Source: CBDCIS01 sp965217565
Lineage (GTDB): Bacteria; Chloroflexota; Dehalococcoidia; Lucifugimonadales; CATOSD01
Assembly: GCA_965217565.1 (NCBI GenBank)
Contig: CBDCIS010000002.1
Span: 491,785 to 555,784 of the forward strand
Direction of reading: 5' to 3'
DNA: 64,000 nucleotides
In this document: piece by piece, positions 27,135 to 35,728 of the stretch
Numbering within the stretch: position 1 is the first letter of the stretch
Layout of the letters: every line of letters starts with the position of its first letter
The notes under the pieces: model-generated
The model's input: the letters and a program-made list of their open reading frames with translations, nothing else
The model's database searches: none
What the model was told of the DNA's origin: nothing
Translations under genes and position numbers: made by a program

Positions 27135-27476
27135 CTATGTACGAGGCTGCCAGTTCAGGGCCTTCTCCAGGTTCGAGAGATATTCTGCGAATGCGCGGCG
27201 CCCCGCCGGCTTTGCCTGTACCCATGTCCTAGGCTTGGAATTCAGGAACTCTTTGGTGATAACCAGGTAATTGGCGTCTTCGAGCTTGCGTAGATGAGTG
27301 GTCAGGTTTCCGCCGGTTAAATCGAGCGTCTTCTGGATGAAGCCGTAGGCGAGCCGGTCCGCCTCGGGCTGGGAAACCAGTATGGTCATAATTCTCAGCC
27401 GGGTGGACTGGTGGATGGTCTCGTTGAGAACAATGTGTTCGTCGATCAACTGACCCCACTCTTGCGTATCCACCAC
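27135..27476 (-). CDS. Winged-helix transcriptional regulator (MarR/ArsR-like)
   Basis: A 113-residue protein, probable GTG start at 27476 (a second GTG at 27473), overlapping the end of the upstream membrane-protein frame by 31 bases. It reads LIDEHIVLNETIHQSTRLRIMTILVSQ, then LTGGNLTTHLRKLEDANYLVITKEF, the recognition-helix pattern of the winged-helix family that joins transcription control to membrane transport genes, and ends in a wing and helix (RRAFAEYLSNLEKAL). It probably regulates the membrane protein and the divergent ABC transporter. The longer reading frame upstream of the GTG (to 28085) is a shadow of the membrane-protein gene and was not used. Confidence 0.72.
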   Translation of the reverse strand: MVDTQEWGQLIDEHIVLNETIHQSTRLRIMTILVSQPEADRLAYGFIQKTLDLTGGNLTTHLRKLEDANYLVITKEFLNSKPRTWVQAKPAGRRAFAEYLSNLEKALNWQPRT

Positions 27477-28078
27477 GCGCCCAAGACCACCACTACTAAC
27501 ATCAATCCCCCCGACACCGGGATAGCAACATCGCCTATGAGGACGTTGGGAATGTAAAACGCTGCAGCGAACCCCACTCCTACTATCACTAACACTGGGC
27601 GGTGCATAATGCCGAAAAGGATGTAAGCAAGGGACACTATGCCTATGGTGACCCCTGGTATGTTGTCCCCGTCTTCGGCGTTCCACATTCCAGCAGCTGC
27701 CGGGATGAGGAACATCGCCACCACCACTGCCAGCCAATAGAGGAACACCCGGATGCCAGCACTGCGAGCAGCGCCACCTGGCGCAATCTTCCTGCCGGCC
27801 CGGCGTCCTATGATCGCGCTCCCGACCATGCCCGGCACCATCAGAACCCCCCATAGTACCCCGAAGATCCATGGGTTGCGATCGGCGAACTCGGGTGCCA
27901 GCGTCATGATGGCGTACTGAGACCCGGATCCCACCGCTGCTATAGCGGCCTAGAAAAGCAATATCGTCGCTGACCCGGCGACATACATGGAGCTCCGCGA
28001 CCTGTCCATCGACTCGTGGATCGTTCGCCAGCTCTCCTGTGGTGTGAGCGCGGTATTCTCGCTGTCCGATATTTGCAT
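27446..28078 (-). pseudogene. Six-helix membrane protein interrupted by one amber codon
   Basis: From ATG 28078 (AGGAGG upstream) the frame reads 42 residues (LTPQESWRTIHESMDRSRSS and the start of a membrane helix), meets TAG at 27950-27952, and continues in frame to a stop at 27446. That gives 210 codons with several hydrophobic helices (for example GVTIGIVSLAYILFGIMHRP). The stop lies in the first membrane helix, where Trp would fit, so TGG to TAG is the simplest change. Downstream the frame shows no other damage. Either a young pseudogene, a consensus error, or amber readthrough. Translation could restart after the stop and give about 160 residues. The overlapping regulator gene follows at once. 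Confidence 0.7.
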
Positions 28079-28267
28079 GCAGCACCTCCTGCCTTCCAGT
28101 GCTCGGTTCGGTATCGTAGCGGTTTAATTTGCTCTACTAATCAATTTGAATGACTTGAAGACCCGACGTCATCCGTCTTGACTCTTCCCGTGCCCCGAGT
28201 ATAGGATTGTATCGCAAAGTAGTTTGTACTGCAACTTCTCTTGGCATCTGTAAGGAGGTACATCAGC

Positions 28268-29209
28268 ATGGGGCATTCGCATGACCCGGCGGTCCAAGTG
28301 GCGTCACTGCGAAAGACGTATGCCGACGTGGTGGCTGTGGACGACGTGAGCTTCACGGTAGAGCGCGGGAGTATCTTCTGCATGATCGGTCCAAATGGCG
28401 CTGGCAAGACCACCACGATCGAGTGTCTCGAGGGGTTGCGCCAACCGGATGACGGCTCGGTCATCGTCGGCGGCCTGGATCCCATAGCCGACCGCCCCAA
28501 GTTCGTCCACAGGATTGGAGTGCAGCTACAGGAGACAGGAATCTCCCCGCGTATGAAGGTGCGGGAGGCGCTGCGCCTGTTCGCCGCACTATACCGGACA
28601 TCCATATCCCTGTCGGAGCTCACCGACGAGCTGGGGCTCGATGACAGTGTTTCCAAATCTGACGGCTCGCTTTCGGGAGGCCAGAAGCGGCGCGTCAACA
28701 TCGCCCTCGCTCTTGTGGGAGACCCCGAGATCGTTTTCTTGGACGAACCGACCACTGGCCTAGACCCCGAGTACCGCTTCCGGTTCTGGGAGTACCTCAG
28801 GCGGCGGAACTCCCGCGGCATGACGGTTGTGGCGACCACGCACTACATGGAGGAGGCGCGTGAATACTGCGACGAGGTGCTGCTGATGAACGAGGGCAGG
28901 GTCGCGGCGTCCGGACCTCCGGAGCGCCTCATAGCTGAGTCGGGTCTAGCGGCAAGGGTCGCCCTGACGAGGGCTGCGCTCGGGACCGCAGGAGCGGACG
29001 AACTTGCGACATTGACAGGTGTGGCCCATGTCCGCGCAACTGAGACGAGCTTCTACGTGTATGGAGATGACAAAGTTGTGGGTACAGTCGCGGACTTTCT
29101 GAGCGAAAGCGGGGTTTCGCCTGGGGTAATCGAGACGCGGCCTGTGAATCTGGACGACATCTACTTTCTCGCTGTCGGGAATGAAGGCCCGCAAGGAGGG
29201 CGGGAATGA
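28268..29209 (+). CDS. ABC transporter ATP-binding protein
   Basis: A 313-residue ATPase, ATG 28268 chosen because AAGGAGG lies 9 bases upstream (an in-frame TTG at 28241 precedes the site). Walker A GPNGAGKTTTIE, signature LSGGQKRRVNIA, Walker B IVFLDEPTTGLD, H-loop ATTHYMEEA. The C-terminal 90 residues form the accessory domain common in DrrA/NodI-type exporters. It overlaps the permease gene by 4 bases (ATGA), so the two make one transporter. Substrate unknown; drug or lipid export is typical for this class. Divergent from the winged-helix/membrane protein pair. Confidence 0.9.
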   Translation: MGHSHDPAVQVASLRKTYADVVAVDDVSFTVERGSIFCMIGPNGAGKTTTIECLEGLRQPDDGSVIVGGLDPIADRPKFVHRIGVQLQETGISPRMKVREALRLFAALYRTSISLSELTDELGLDDSVSKSDGSLSGGQKRRVNIALALVGDPEIVFLDEPTTGLDPEYRFRFWEYLRRRNSRGMTVVATTHYMEEAREYCDEVLLMNEGRVAASGPPERLIAESGLAARVALTRAALGTAGADELATLTGVAHVRATETSFYVYGDDKVVGTVADFLSESGVSPGVIETRPVNLDDIYFLAVGNEGPQGGRE

Positions 29210-29994
29210 ACTCTACCGCCATGCGCCGGCTGATTTACACAGAGCTGCTTCTAGCGGTGCGAGAGCCTGCCGCCATGTTCTTGTCGGTGGTACTGCCTCT
29301 GGCGGTCTTCCTGGCCCTGGGATTCTCGGTTGGCACCGTGGAGATCGAGGTGGACAGGGACATTGGCGTCGTTGAGCTTTTCCACGTGCGGGACGTTCTG
29401 CTTGCGGGCAACATAGCCTGGGTGACGGCGATCTTCGGCATCGTTTCGTTGCCGCAGACGCTGGTGGAGTTCCGCCAGCACGGGGTGTTCCGACGCTACA
29501 GGGTTACGCCCATGCCGTCCTACATGCTCATAGCCGCGCCACTGGTGGTGGGCGCGGCTGTCATAGTGGTGTCACTGGCTCTCATGCTGGTCGTGGGGTG
29601 GCGGGTATTCGACATACGCTTCGCCGGCAACGCGGCGATGGTGGCGCTGGCGATAGCGGTCTCGTACCTGGCGTTTGCCACTCTGGGTACGGCCATTACA
29701 GCCCGCATCCGCAACGTCCGGACGGCCTTGGGGCTGGGGCTTGCGCTGTTCGCGCCCATGTTCGTGCTGAGCGGCGCATTCGGTCCAAGGGAGACGTTCC
29801 CCGCCGCGCTCCGCGCCGTGGGCGACTGGCTGCCGCTAACGCACTCCTATGACCTGCTCACTTACCTCTGGCTGGGTGGGACATGGGAGGTGGAGACGAC
29901 TATCGGCACGCCCATCTGGGTCTCCTTCGCCTATCTGGGAGGGATAGCGGCGGTCTGTGTTGCCGCCAGCGTACGATTGTTCCGGTGGGACTAA
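29206..29994 (+). CDS. ABC-2 type transporter permease
   Basis: A 262-residue integral membrane protein with six hydrophobic helices (about 20-42, 60-80, 107-130, 138-160, 172-195, 235-257). It has the ABC-2 permease feel: LPQTLVEFRQHGVFRRYRVTPMPSYMLIAAPLVVG in the second loop and ALGLGLALFAPMFVLSGAFGPRETFPAALRAVGDWLPLTHSYDLL late. ATG at 29206 overlaps the ATPase stop (ATGA), and the pair would form a dimeric exporter in the inner membrane. The 235 bases after its stop hold no gene I can support, apart from the second copy of the 30-base repeat. Confidence 0.87.
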   Translation: MNSTAMRRLIYTELLLAVREPAAMFLSVVLPLAVFLALGFSVGTVEIEVDRDIGVVELFHVRDVLLAGNIAWVTAIFGIVSLPQTLVEFRQHGVFRRYRVTPMPSYMLIAAPLVVGAAVIVVSLALMLVVGWRVFDIRFAGNAAMVALAIAVSYLAFATLGTAITARIRNVRTALGLGLALFAPMFVLSGAFGPRETFPAALRAVGDWLPLTHSYDLLTYLWLGGTWEVETTIGTPIWVSFAYLGGIAAVCVAASVRLFRWD

Positions 29995-30228
29995 GCTGAG
30001 GCAGTGTGGTCGTCGCGTTCAGTGTCACGGTCTGTGGACCATAGCGCCAGGCGGAACCTCAGCGTGAGGGTTCTTGATTTTGTCCAGTCTGGTGGGCCAA
30101 GCGTGCCGGTAGATACCGCCATTTTCGAGTTGTGGCTTGGCAGCCTGTCAACTCACCCAGGGCTCTCGATCCCTGTGTTGTGACCGTTAGGGGTGAAAAA
30201 ACTCCGGAGCTTCATCTTGAGGTTCGCT

Positions 30229-30483
30229 CTAGACCTCTAGTTTGTAACCAAGCTCACCGTGGGCCCGGTATTCGACCCCACCCACCCAGCCCCTATCCAG
30301 CCTTTGGATGTCGGCGTCCGTTATCCACTGGTCACGTGTGGGATGTGCAACGAATGTTGGTATGGGGTTATGGACCACGGGGCTCAACCTCAATGTCCGG
30401 GCAATTAAGGCAGTACTTCCGAACTCCTGATATCTGTATGCCACTGCTCCCTTTGCAGATTCCCTCCGAGCGAAATGTGGCAC
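30229..30483 (-). CDS. Small protein coupled to the FRG-TPR gene
   Basis: An 84-residue reading frame with GTG start overlapping the stop of the FRG-TPR gene by one base (TAGTG), so translation is probably coupled. The first half is basic and hydrophobic and the second acidic (DQWITDADIQRLDRGW), ending GELGYKLEV. No family recognised. It closes the candidate defence operon. Real status rests on the tight overlap and the codon-like composition. Confidence 0.45.
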   Translation of the reverse strand: MPHFARRESAKGAVAYRYQEFGSTALIARTLRLSPVVHNPIPTFVAHPTRDQWITDADIQRLDRGWVGGVEYRAHGELGYKLEV

Positions 30484-31958
30484 TACTCCTGAGGCTCTAG
30501 CATTTCCAGAAGGTCGCTAGGCACTTCGTCCTGTAGCACAAGGGTTTCGGTCCCGTCTACGACGTCACTCAGGTCTTTGACCACTCGGTTAGCAACCAAT
30601 GGATCCTGTCCCAAGGCAGCCTCTAACTCTCCACGTGCTTCCTCGAAGTTCCCCAAGGCAGTCAACGCGATTCCCCGACGAAACTGGGCGGCGGCCGGGT
30701 CGTCACCGCCTAAAGCTAGGTACGAGGCCAAGTCCTCTACGACACTTTGGTAATCCCCAGTGTTGAAGTTAAGCAGAGATCGGACTATGTAAGCGGCCGC
30801 ATTGTTAGGGTCGATCTCTATCGCAGTACGTAGATCAACCAGGGCCGGCTGGTAGTTCCCAGTTGCTGCAAGAGCTGCACCCCTGCTGCTGTACGCGGCG
30901 CTGTTTTTGGTGTTCAAATCAATAGCGACATTCAAGTCTTGTACCGCGCCATGGAAATCCCCACCGTCTGCACGACAGCGAGCGCGCCCCATGTAGGCAT
31001 CTTCCATCCGTTCATCAAGACGGATCGCTTCGCTAAAGTCATTTTCCGCCAGATCCGATTGCCCAGTGGCCAAGTAAAGATGCCCTCGGTCCCGGAAAGC
31101 CCGCGCATCTTTGTGATCAAGTGCGATTACTTGAGATAAATCTCGAATTGCCTCATCTTCTCTTCCCATTCTCGCTAACGTCGCTGCTCTGTTTACGAAT
31201 GAAGCAGTCTCGTGACCGTTCAATTCGATTGAACGGTTGTAATGCTTGAGAGCTTGGTCAAGGATTCCTTGGTTAAGGTAAAGTCCTCCGATATGAAATT
31301 CAGCGTAAGCACTTCGGTGTATCTTGGCATTCTTGATGAATCCGTGAATGTCATCGTATATCGTCTGCGCTGAGATATCATGAAAAGAACTGAGGTACCT
31401 CAAGATAGGAAGCTTTAGCTCGGATCCGATGGAGACAATGTGGTCCGGAGTAACCACCCCGGAAGGCGGGGAAACGAAGACGCTTTTCTGAGCCTTGATA
31501 CGATTCGCAGGGCTTTTCATGCGGAAAAGCAAGTTAGTCTCAGTGTTAAGTAGAATGACGCGCCCATCTTCGGTGTGCTCACTGGCGCTCGCAAAGAAGA
31601 GTGCAATGAGATAATCCGTAGTGAAGTCAATCAGGTTTGTAGGGTGGCCATAGTGCTGGAGCTGACTCAGTATGTCTTGAGGCGCAAGATCGCCGGCGTG
31701 GCGGGCGGCGTTGGTAATGATCTCTTCTTGCACACTACGGATATCGAAGCCGTCAAAGCCAAAAGGTTCTAGCAATGTCTTGTACTCTCGAAAAAGGCTA
31801 GACGAAGTCTCCGGATACCTCCTTGGTTCACCGCGAAATACAAACGAACCGCTACTCGCGGCCCTAGCGATCTGACCAAGTTTATCGAGCAAGGCGGAGA
31901 GCACGTCAGAGGTCAATTCATCGTGCATGCCCTCCGGACTAGCAGAATCAGCAGTCAT
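30483..31958 (-). CDS. FRG-domain protein with C-terminal TPR array
   Basis: A 491-residue protein. The FRG domain occupies about residues 35-210: SFVFRGEPRRYPETSSSLFREY holds the F-R-G triplet, and QLQHYGHPTNLIDFTTDYLIALFFAS is the second conserved block. About seven tetratricopeptide repeats follow (225-470; for example LDQALKHYNRSIELNGHETASFVNRAATLARMG and the like). FRG domains recur in prokaryotic conflict genes as presumed effectors; TPRs usually bind a protein partner. The start ATG 31958 overlaps the preceding 37-codon frame. GC content is lower than in the flanking metabolic genes. Function is inferred from domain and neighbourhood. Confidence 0.82.
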   Translation of the reverse strand: MTADSASPEGMHDELTSDVLSALLDKLGQIARAASSGSFVFRGEPRRYPETSSSLFREYKTLLEPFGFDGFDIRSVQEEIITNAARHAGDLAPQDILSQLQHYGHPTNLIDFTTDYLIALFFASASEHTEDGRVILLNTETNLLFRMKSPANRIKAQKSVFVSPPSGVVTPDHIVSIGSELKLPILRYLSSFHDISAQTIYDDIHGFIKNAKIHRSAYAEFHIGGLYLNQGILDQALKHYNRSIELNGHETASFVNRAATLARMGREDEAIRDLSQVIALDHKDARAFRDRGHLYLATGQSDLAENDFSEAIRLDERMEDAYMGRARCRADGGDFHGAVQDLNVAIDLNTKNSAAYSSRGAALAATGNYQPALVDLRTAIEIDPNNAAAYIVRSLLNFNTGDYQSVVEDLASYLALGGDDPAAAQFRRGIALTALGNFEEARGELEAALGQDPLVANRVVKDLSDVVDGTETLVLQDEVPSDLLEMLEPQE

Positions 31959-32061
31959 GCATGCTCCCTAGGCGGGCGAAGAAAAGCGGCTTGAATTCCT
32001 TCGTCCAGGAGCCGGATTCGACGTAGGTGAGCGCAGCGACATCATACGCGTCGCCGATCAT
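31948..32061 (-). CDS. 37-residue ORF bridging ASCH and FRG-TPR genes
   Basis: ATG at 32061 overlaps the TGA of the ASCH gene (ATGA), and its own stop at 31948 overlaps the first codons of the FRG-TPR gene by 11 bases. The product (begins MIGDAYDVAALTYVESG, ends FKPLFFARLGSMHDC) has no family I know. The overlaps on both sides suggest either a real micro-protein or a translational coupler that brings ribosomes to the FRG-TPR start. It could also be the stump of a longer lost gene. Confidence 0.4.
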   Translation of the reverse strand: MIGDAYDVAALTYVESGSWTKEFKPLFFARLGSMHDC

Positions 32062-32540
32062 GGGGTGTCTACCGCCATAACCTTCTCGTCACTTTCTTTG
32101 ATCGGCCTCCGCTTCATCTTTTGAAAAGCTTCGTGCTCTTCACTCTTGGCATACCGCCATGACTGTGGGACCACGAAGTCGTCGAACTCATCCCTGAGCC
32201 AACTAAGTGCCACCGGATTCTCATATTCCCAAACGTTTGTGACTTCCAAAGCATAGGCGACCGCTTGGCCCTGGAAGTAAGCGTCAAACTCCCGTCTATT
32301 GATAGTCGAAAGGTCAGACACTATGTTCCACACGTCCTCAGGCGACCCTTCCCATACCTGGCCAACACGGAAGCCTCCACGTAATTCCCTGGCCGGGCTC
32401 GAAACGTAAATGAACACGTCCCGGTTGCTTATCTGGGAAGCTATCCGTCTCCGTAGTTCAACTTTTTTCAGCCCCTCAAATACCATGTCGGCATAGTATG
32501 GCTTCAAAGAGATGATTAACGGCCGCAGCGCTGTGGTCAT
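32058..32540 (-). CDS. ASCH-domain protein (PUA-like fold)
   Basis: A 160-residue protein from ATG 32540, which overlaps the TGA of the GNAT-PIN gene as ATGA. It reads LIISLKPYYADMVFEGLKKVELRRR, the opening of ASCH domains, followed by DVFIYVSSPARELRGGFRVGQVWEGSPEDVW and YALEVTNVWEY. ASCH domains have a PUA-like beta barrel that binds RNA or modified nucleotides; some cleave ribonucleotides or sense modified bases. The C-terminal tail is basic. Fully coupled to its neighbours, so it probably acts with the GNAT-PIN protein. Confidence 0.75.
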   Translation of the reverse strand: MTTALRPLIISLKPYYADMVFEGLKKVELRRRIASQISNRDVFIYVSSPARELRGGFRVGQVWEGSPEDVWNIVSDLSTINRREFDAYFQGQAVAYALEVTNVWEYENPVALSWLRDEFDDFVVPQSWRYAKSEEHEAFQKMKRRPIKESDEKVMAVDTP

Positions 32541-34582
32541 GAGCAATCTGGAAAGCCTATCTGATACAGCTTCTGAAATCTGCTCGCCGGCATGCTTGTC
32601 GGTTGCTGAACCGTGAGTCCACTTCCATCCTCTGCGTAAACAGTCCGCACCTCATTCAATGGGATCCTCCTTCTAAAGACGAATGTATGAGAGAACCTCA
32701 GCGCCATCAGAGCCATCGATGTATCACCGGCGCACATTTGGTAGAGTTCCTGCCATCCCAGTATTCCAAACTTCTTGAATCTCCTGAGAAGCTCCTTGGC
32801 GGTATCGATGACCACTTCGTCAAGGTGAGATACTGCAACGATCTGTTTCTGGCTACGACTTACGTACCAAAGTATTCGTCCAGGAGCCTTGAGGATCTTG
32901 TGCGACGTAGTAGCTCTGCGGTAATAGACGTTCTCCCAGCGCAACAGCACAGAAGGGTCCCCACCGAACATATCGCTAGAAGACAACTGCCTGTCGATCA
33001 TACTCATGGCATAACCTGGTTGAATCGGGACCAGAAAGTAATTCTGCGCTGCGGCTAGACTCACGGGAGCGCAGTCTCGTTCAAGTTCGAGATCTGTGGC
33101 ATCGCCGTACGCAGTGGCCACTTCAGGTGAGAGCGCCGCCATATCCTGTAAGGCACCTTCCCGATTCAGGCAGCGAGAAAAACAAAACCTAGCGAAAGTA
33201 TCCCCGCATGGTGTGAACCCCATCGTTAAGAGGTCTGGGATCAATGAAGGACTTAGCCCGGACTGCTCGAACGCCAACATGTCCTGATCATTCTCTACTG
33301 CCTTAGCAATGGTGTCCGCGACCAAGAAGCGTCCGAACAACGGTCGGTCAGCGGTACGCGCTACCCTGGCCAAAGGTATAGCGACTTTCCTCTGAGCAGC
33401 AGCAGATACAATTCGGATCGCGACGTCATTGCCCTCAGCCTTAAGCAGCTCACACCGATATTCTGTGGGACGTGTAAGGTAACGATCCAAGAGCGATTTC
33501 AACTGCCTGAGTCCCTCCCCTTCGCTCAGGAACGAATCGATTGGAAGAGAAGCGAGATCGTGAATAGTGCAGCGATACCAGGCCAGACCAAGGCCAGAAA
33601 CACGTTCGGGTCCGTAGGATTGCCCTTCCAAGAGTTCATGTAGTTCGACGATTAGATCCGTTGGGGAAAGCACACGGAGATCGGTTAGGTCAGCAATGTC
33701 TCCCGCCTTGTTGAGTAGAGGCCGGTCTCTGGTGACAAAGACGGCAACGTCGGAAGCCGCCGCCTTAGCCAAGTGCATAATGTCCGACAATTGGCTAGGA
33801 GTGCGGTGAGGCAACACATTTCTCAATCGGCCCTCAAAGTCCTCCATCAAACGTGGGGGATAAGTTACCTGCGGGAATTGCTGCATTCTGACTCGCCCGG
33901 CCTGCCGTATCTCAGAGTCTTCGTTGCGGTCAATTTCGTTAAAAAGTTCATCGGTGGTCCACAGATTGAGAGAATCCACAAGGAAGTCAGCAAGCAGAGC
34001 CTTGGATGGTTGTGACTCCACGCTGTCTGGCTTAGACAAGTCAAAGAACACTTGCGCGTCAACTATAACGTCGACGGTCTCATCCGACGTCTGCGCCTGG
34101 AACAGTCCCAAGTCCAATTGATTCGCTGGATCAAGGGGAAGGTGCCACAGGTTCAATAGGTGCCCGGCTACGGACCGACCTGGCTTCTCACCAATTGATA
34201 CGAATCCCAGCTTCGGCCACAAGCGGTGTGCAGGAAAGTCCCGGCGGCAACTGAGCGTTATGGCGGACTGGGTTGTAGCGGTGCCCTTGAGTTCTTCAAG
34301 GAGTCGGCTCGCAATGCCAAGGCCTCTGAATCCTGCAGAGACACAGAGTTGGACTATCCGAAGGCGGCTCTCACTAGGCGCATAGAGCAAGTACCCAATT
34401 AGACCCTCACCTTTGGTTTTGGCACCTATGACGCGTCCCCTCTGGAGGTAGTCCGTAAGTGCCTCAGTCGGCAGAAAGCCAAGAGTCCGGCTATCTTGTT
34501 TCATCAAGTCGTCGACGTCATCTAGATCATTGGCGGTCAGCGTCAAGAACTCGACTCTCTGCTCATTTCCCGTTACCACCAT
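32537..34582 (-). CDS. GNAT acetyltransferase-PIN nuclease fusion with C-terminal PUA-like region
   Basis: A 681-residue multidomain protein. Residues 10-150 form a GNAT domain with the acetyl-CoA pyrophosphate loop in VSAGFRGLGIASRLLEEL. Residues 170-315 look like a PIN ribonuclease domain: VDVIVDAQVFFDLSK supplies the first Asp, and LSDIMHLAKAAASDVAVFVTRDRPLLNKA the later acidic residues. The remainder includes LASLPIDSFLSEGEG and a C-terminal part (about 560-675) with KILKAPGRILWYVSRSQKQIVAVSHL and FRRRIPLNEVRTVY, resembling EVE/ASCH-type domains. GNAT modifies and PIN cleaves RNA in toxin systems; both in one chain is unusual. AGGAGG precedes ATG 34582. Confidence 0.75.
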   Translation of the reverse strand: MVVTGNEQRVEFLTLTANDLDDVDDLMKQDSRTLGFLPTEALTDYLQRGRVIGAKTKGEGLIGYLLYAPSESRLRIVQLCVSAGFRGLGIASRLLEELKGTATTQSAITLSCRRDFPAHRLWPKLGFVSIGEKPGRSVAGHLLNLWHLPLDPANQLDLGLFQAQTSDETVDVIVDAQVFFDLSKPDSVESQPSKALLADFLVDSLNLWTTDELFNEIDRNEDSEIRQAGRVRMQQFPQVTYPPRLMEDFEGRLRNVLPHRTPSQLSDIMHLAKAAASDVAVFVTRDRPLLNKAGDIADLTDLRVLSPTDLIVELHELLEGQSYGPERVSGLGLAWYRCTIHDLASLPIDSFLSEGEGLRQLKSLLDRYLTRPTEYRCELLKAEGNDVAIRIVSAAAQRKVAIPLARVARTADRPLFGRFLVADTIAKAVENDQDMLAFEQSGLSPSLIPDLLTMGFTPCGDTFARFCFSRCLNREGALQDMAALSPEVATAYGDATDLELERDCAPVSLAAAQNYFLVPIQPGYAMSMIDRQLSSSDMFGGDPSVLLRWENVYYRRATTSHKILKAPGRILWYVSRSQKQIVAVSHLDEVVIDTAKELLRRFKKFGILGWQELYQMCAGDTSMALMALRFSHTFVFRRRIPLNEVRTVYAEDGSGLTVQQPTSMPASRFQKLYQIGFPDCS

Positions 34583-34641
34583 ATATCTTGAATCCTCCTA
34601 CTGCTCCAATCATTTGCAAACTACGGCTATATCGGAATACT

Positions 34642-35728
34642 CTAGGACTCGCTTTGCGTTTTCTGCACCACAAATGAGGTGAGATAGTGATCGCCCAGCT
34701 GACTAGGCCGAAGGTTTAGTGCATCAAGCCTCGTCTCACATCGGGCAACCATTGTTGATCGAGACATCGGTTCAGAAGACAATTCTTTCAGAATCGTACG
34801 TATTGATCCCACAAGCTCGCCCAGCTTTGTCAGCGTAAGCGCCATTGTATCGCCAACGGTAACGGACTCGGTGGCGAAGGCGTTGGGATGAACCACTACT
34901 CTTACTCCATTCACCCCCTCGTAGTGTGTCTGAAACCACTCCGCTGACTGTAACAGTTGACCATGTTCTTCCTTCGTCAGACGATTCTTGGGTTGTTTTT
35001 TACTCTTTGCCTCTATGACCCACGCAGTCTGGTCGTTCTGGACCCACAAGACGTCGGGACCCAAGCGTTGTTCTTTCTCTGGCCGCTCCGATGCGAAGCC
35101 GAGCACTTGACCAAGCTTCTTAAGCGCTTCTTCGAACTGATTGCTTGTAGCGGTTGGTACGAGCTGATCCGCAGTCTCTTCAAATTCAATTACCGCACCG
35201 CCCAGTAGTGCGAACTGTTGAACATAGTCCACTATGTATTCAGCTTGTTGTGTAGGAGCCAACAGGGGGGTATAGTGTGTTCCTTGCGCAGGTCTCTGGA
35301 GGCTCCGGTTATGGGAGTATGCTCCACGCTGGAGGCGGTCCCGATTCGCGGTGTCCCCAGCTTGGTGGGCGGCCCGCGCTCCGAGCTCGAGAAGCCAGCC
35401 TCTTAACTTTGCCTCCAGGTCCTGGTTGTCGTGAACGAACTTCTCGATGATTCCAACTGCCTTTGTGCTGTAACCCGCCTGCAACTGCGCAAAGTAACGG
35501 CGCTCCGCAGTTGCGACCTTTAGACTGGCTTTGTCAACCGGTGGATGGCTAGTGGCATCCGCTAGGGCGTCCGCGTGGAATTGCGTCCAATCTGGGGAAC
35601 GGGCAAGGCACTTCTTGACAGTGTCGACAAGATCGCGCACTGAGGCAATCTCCTGGCTGACCTCAATGCCAACGCGTACCTGTTCTTGTGTTGTATTGGT
35701 TAGCAGATTGAGGTTTGATGCCCGACTA
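34642..35728 (-). pseudogene. Helicase-nuclease gene, 3' part (beyond IS): PD-(D/E)XK-like nuclease end
   Basis: Reverse-strand reading frame that continues the helicase gene once the IS is taken out: after the join the frame reads GWISRASNLNLLTNTTQEQV and on to a stop at 34642. The C-terminal 150 residues contain GPDVLWVQNDQTAWVIEAKSKK, the D...ExK arrangement of PD-(D/E)XK nucleases. The isolated part could be translated from ATG 35640 as a 332-residue protein. Sixty bases before the GNAT-PIN gene. As it stands, helicase and nuclease are two separate polypeptides unless the IS is lost. Confidence 0.78.

Noticed and set aside
30132..30500. 122-codon plus-strand frame after the ABC permease
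   Set aside because: Antisense to the 84-codon ORF and the end of FRG-TPR, without ribosome site or family likeness.
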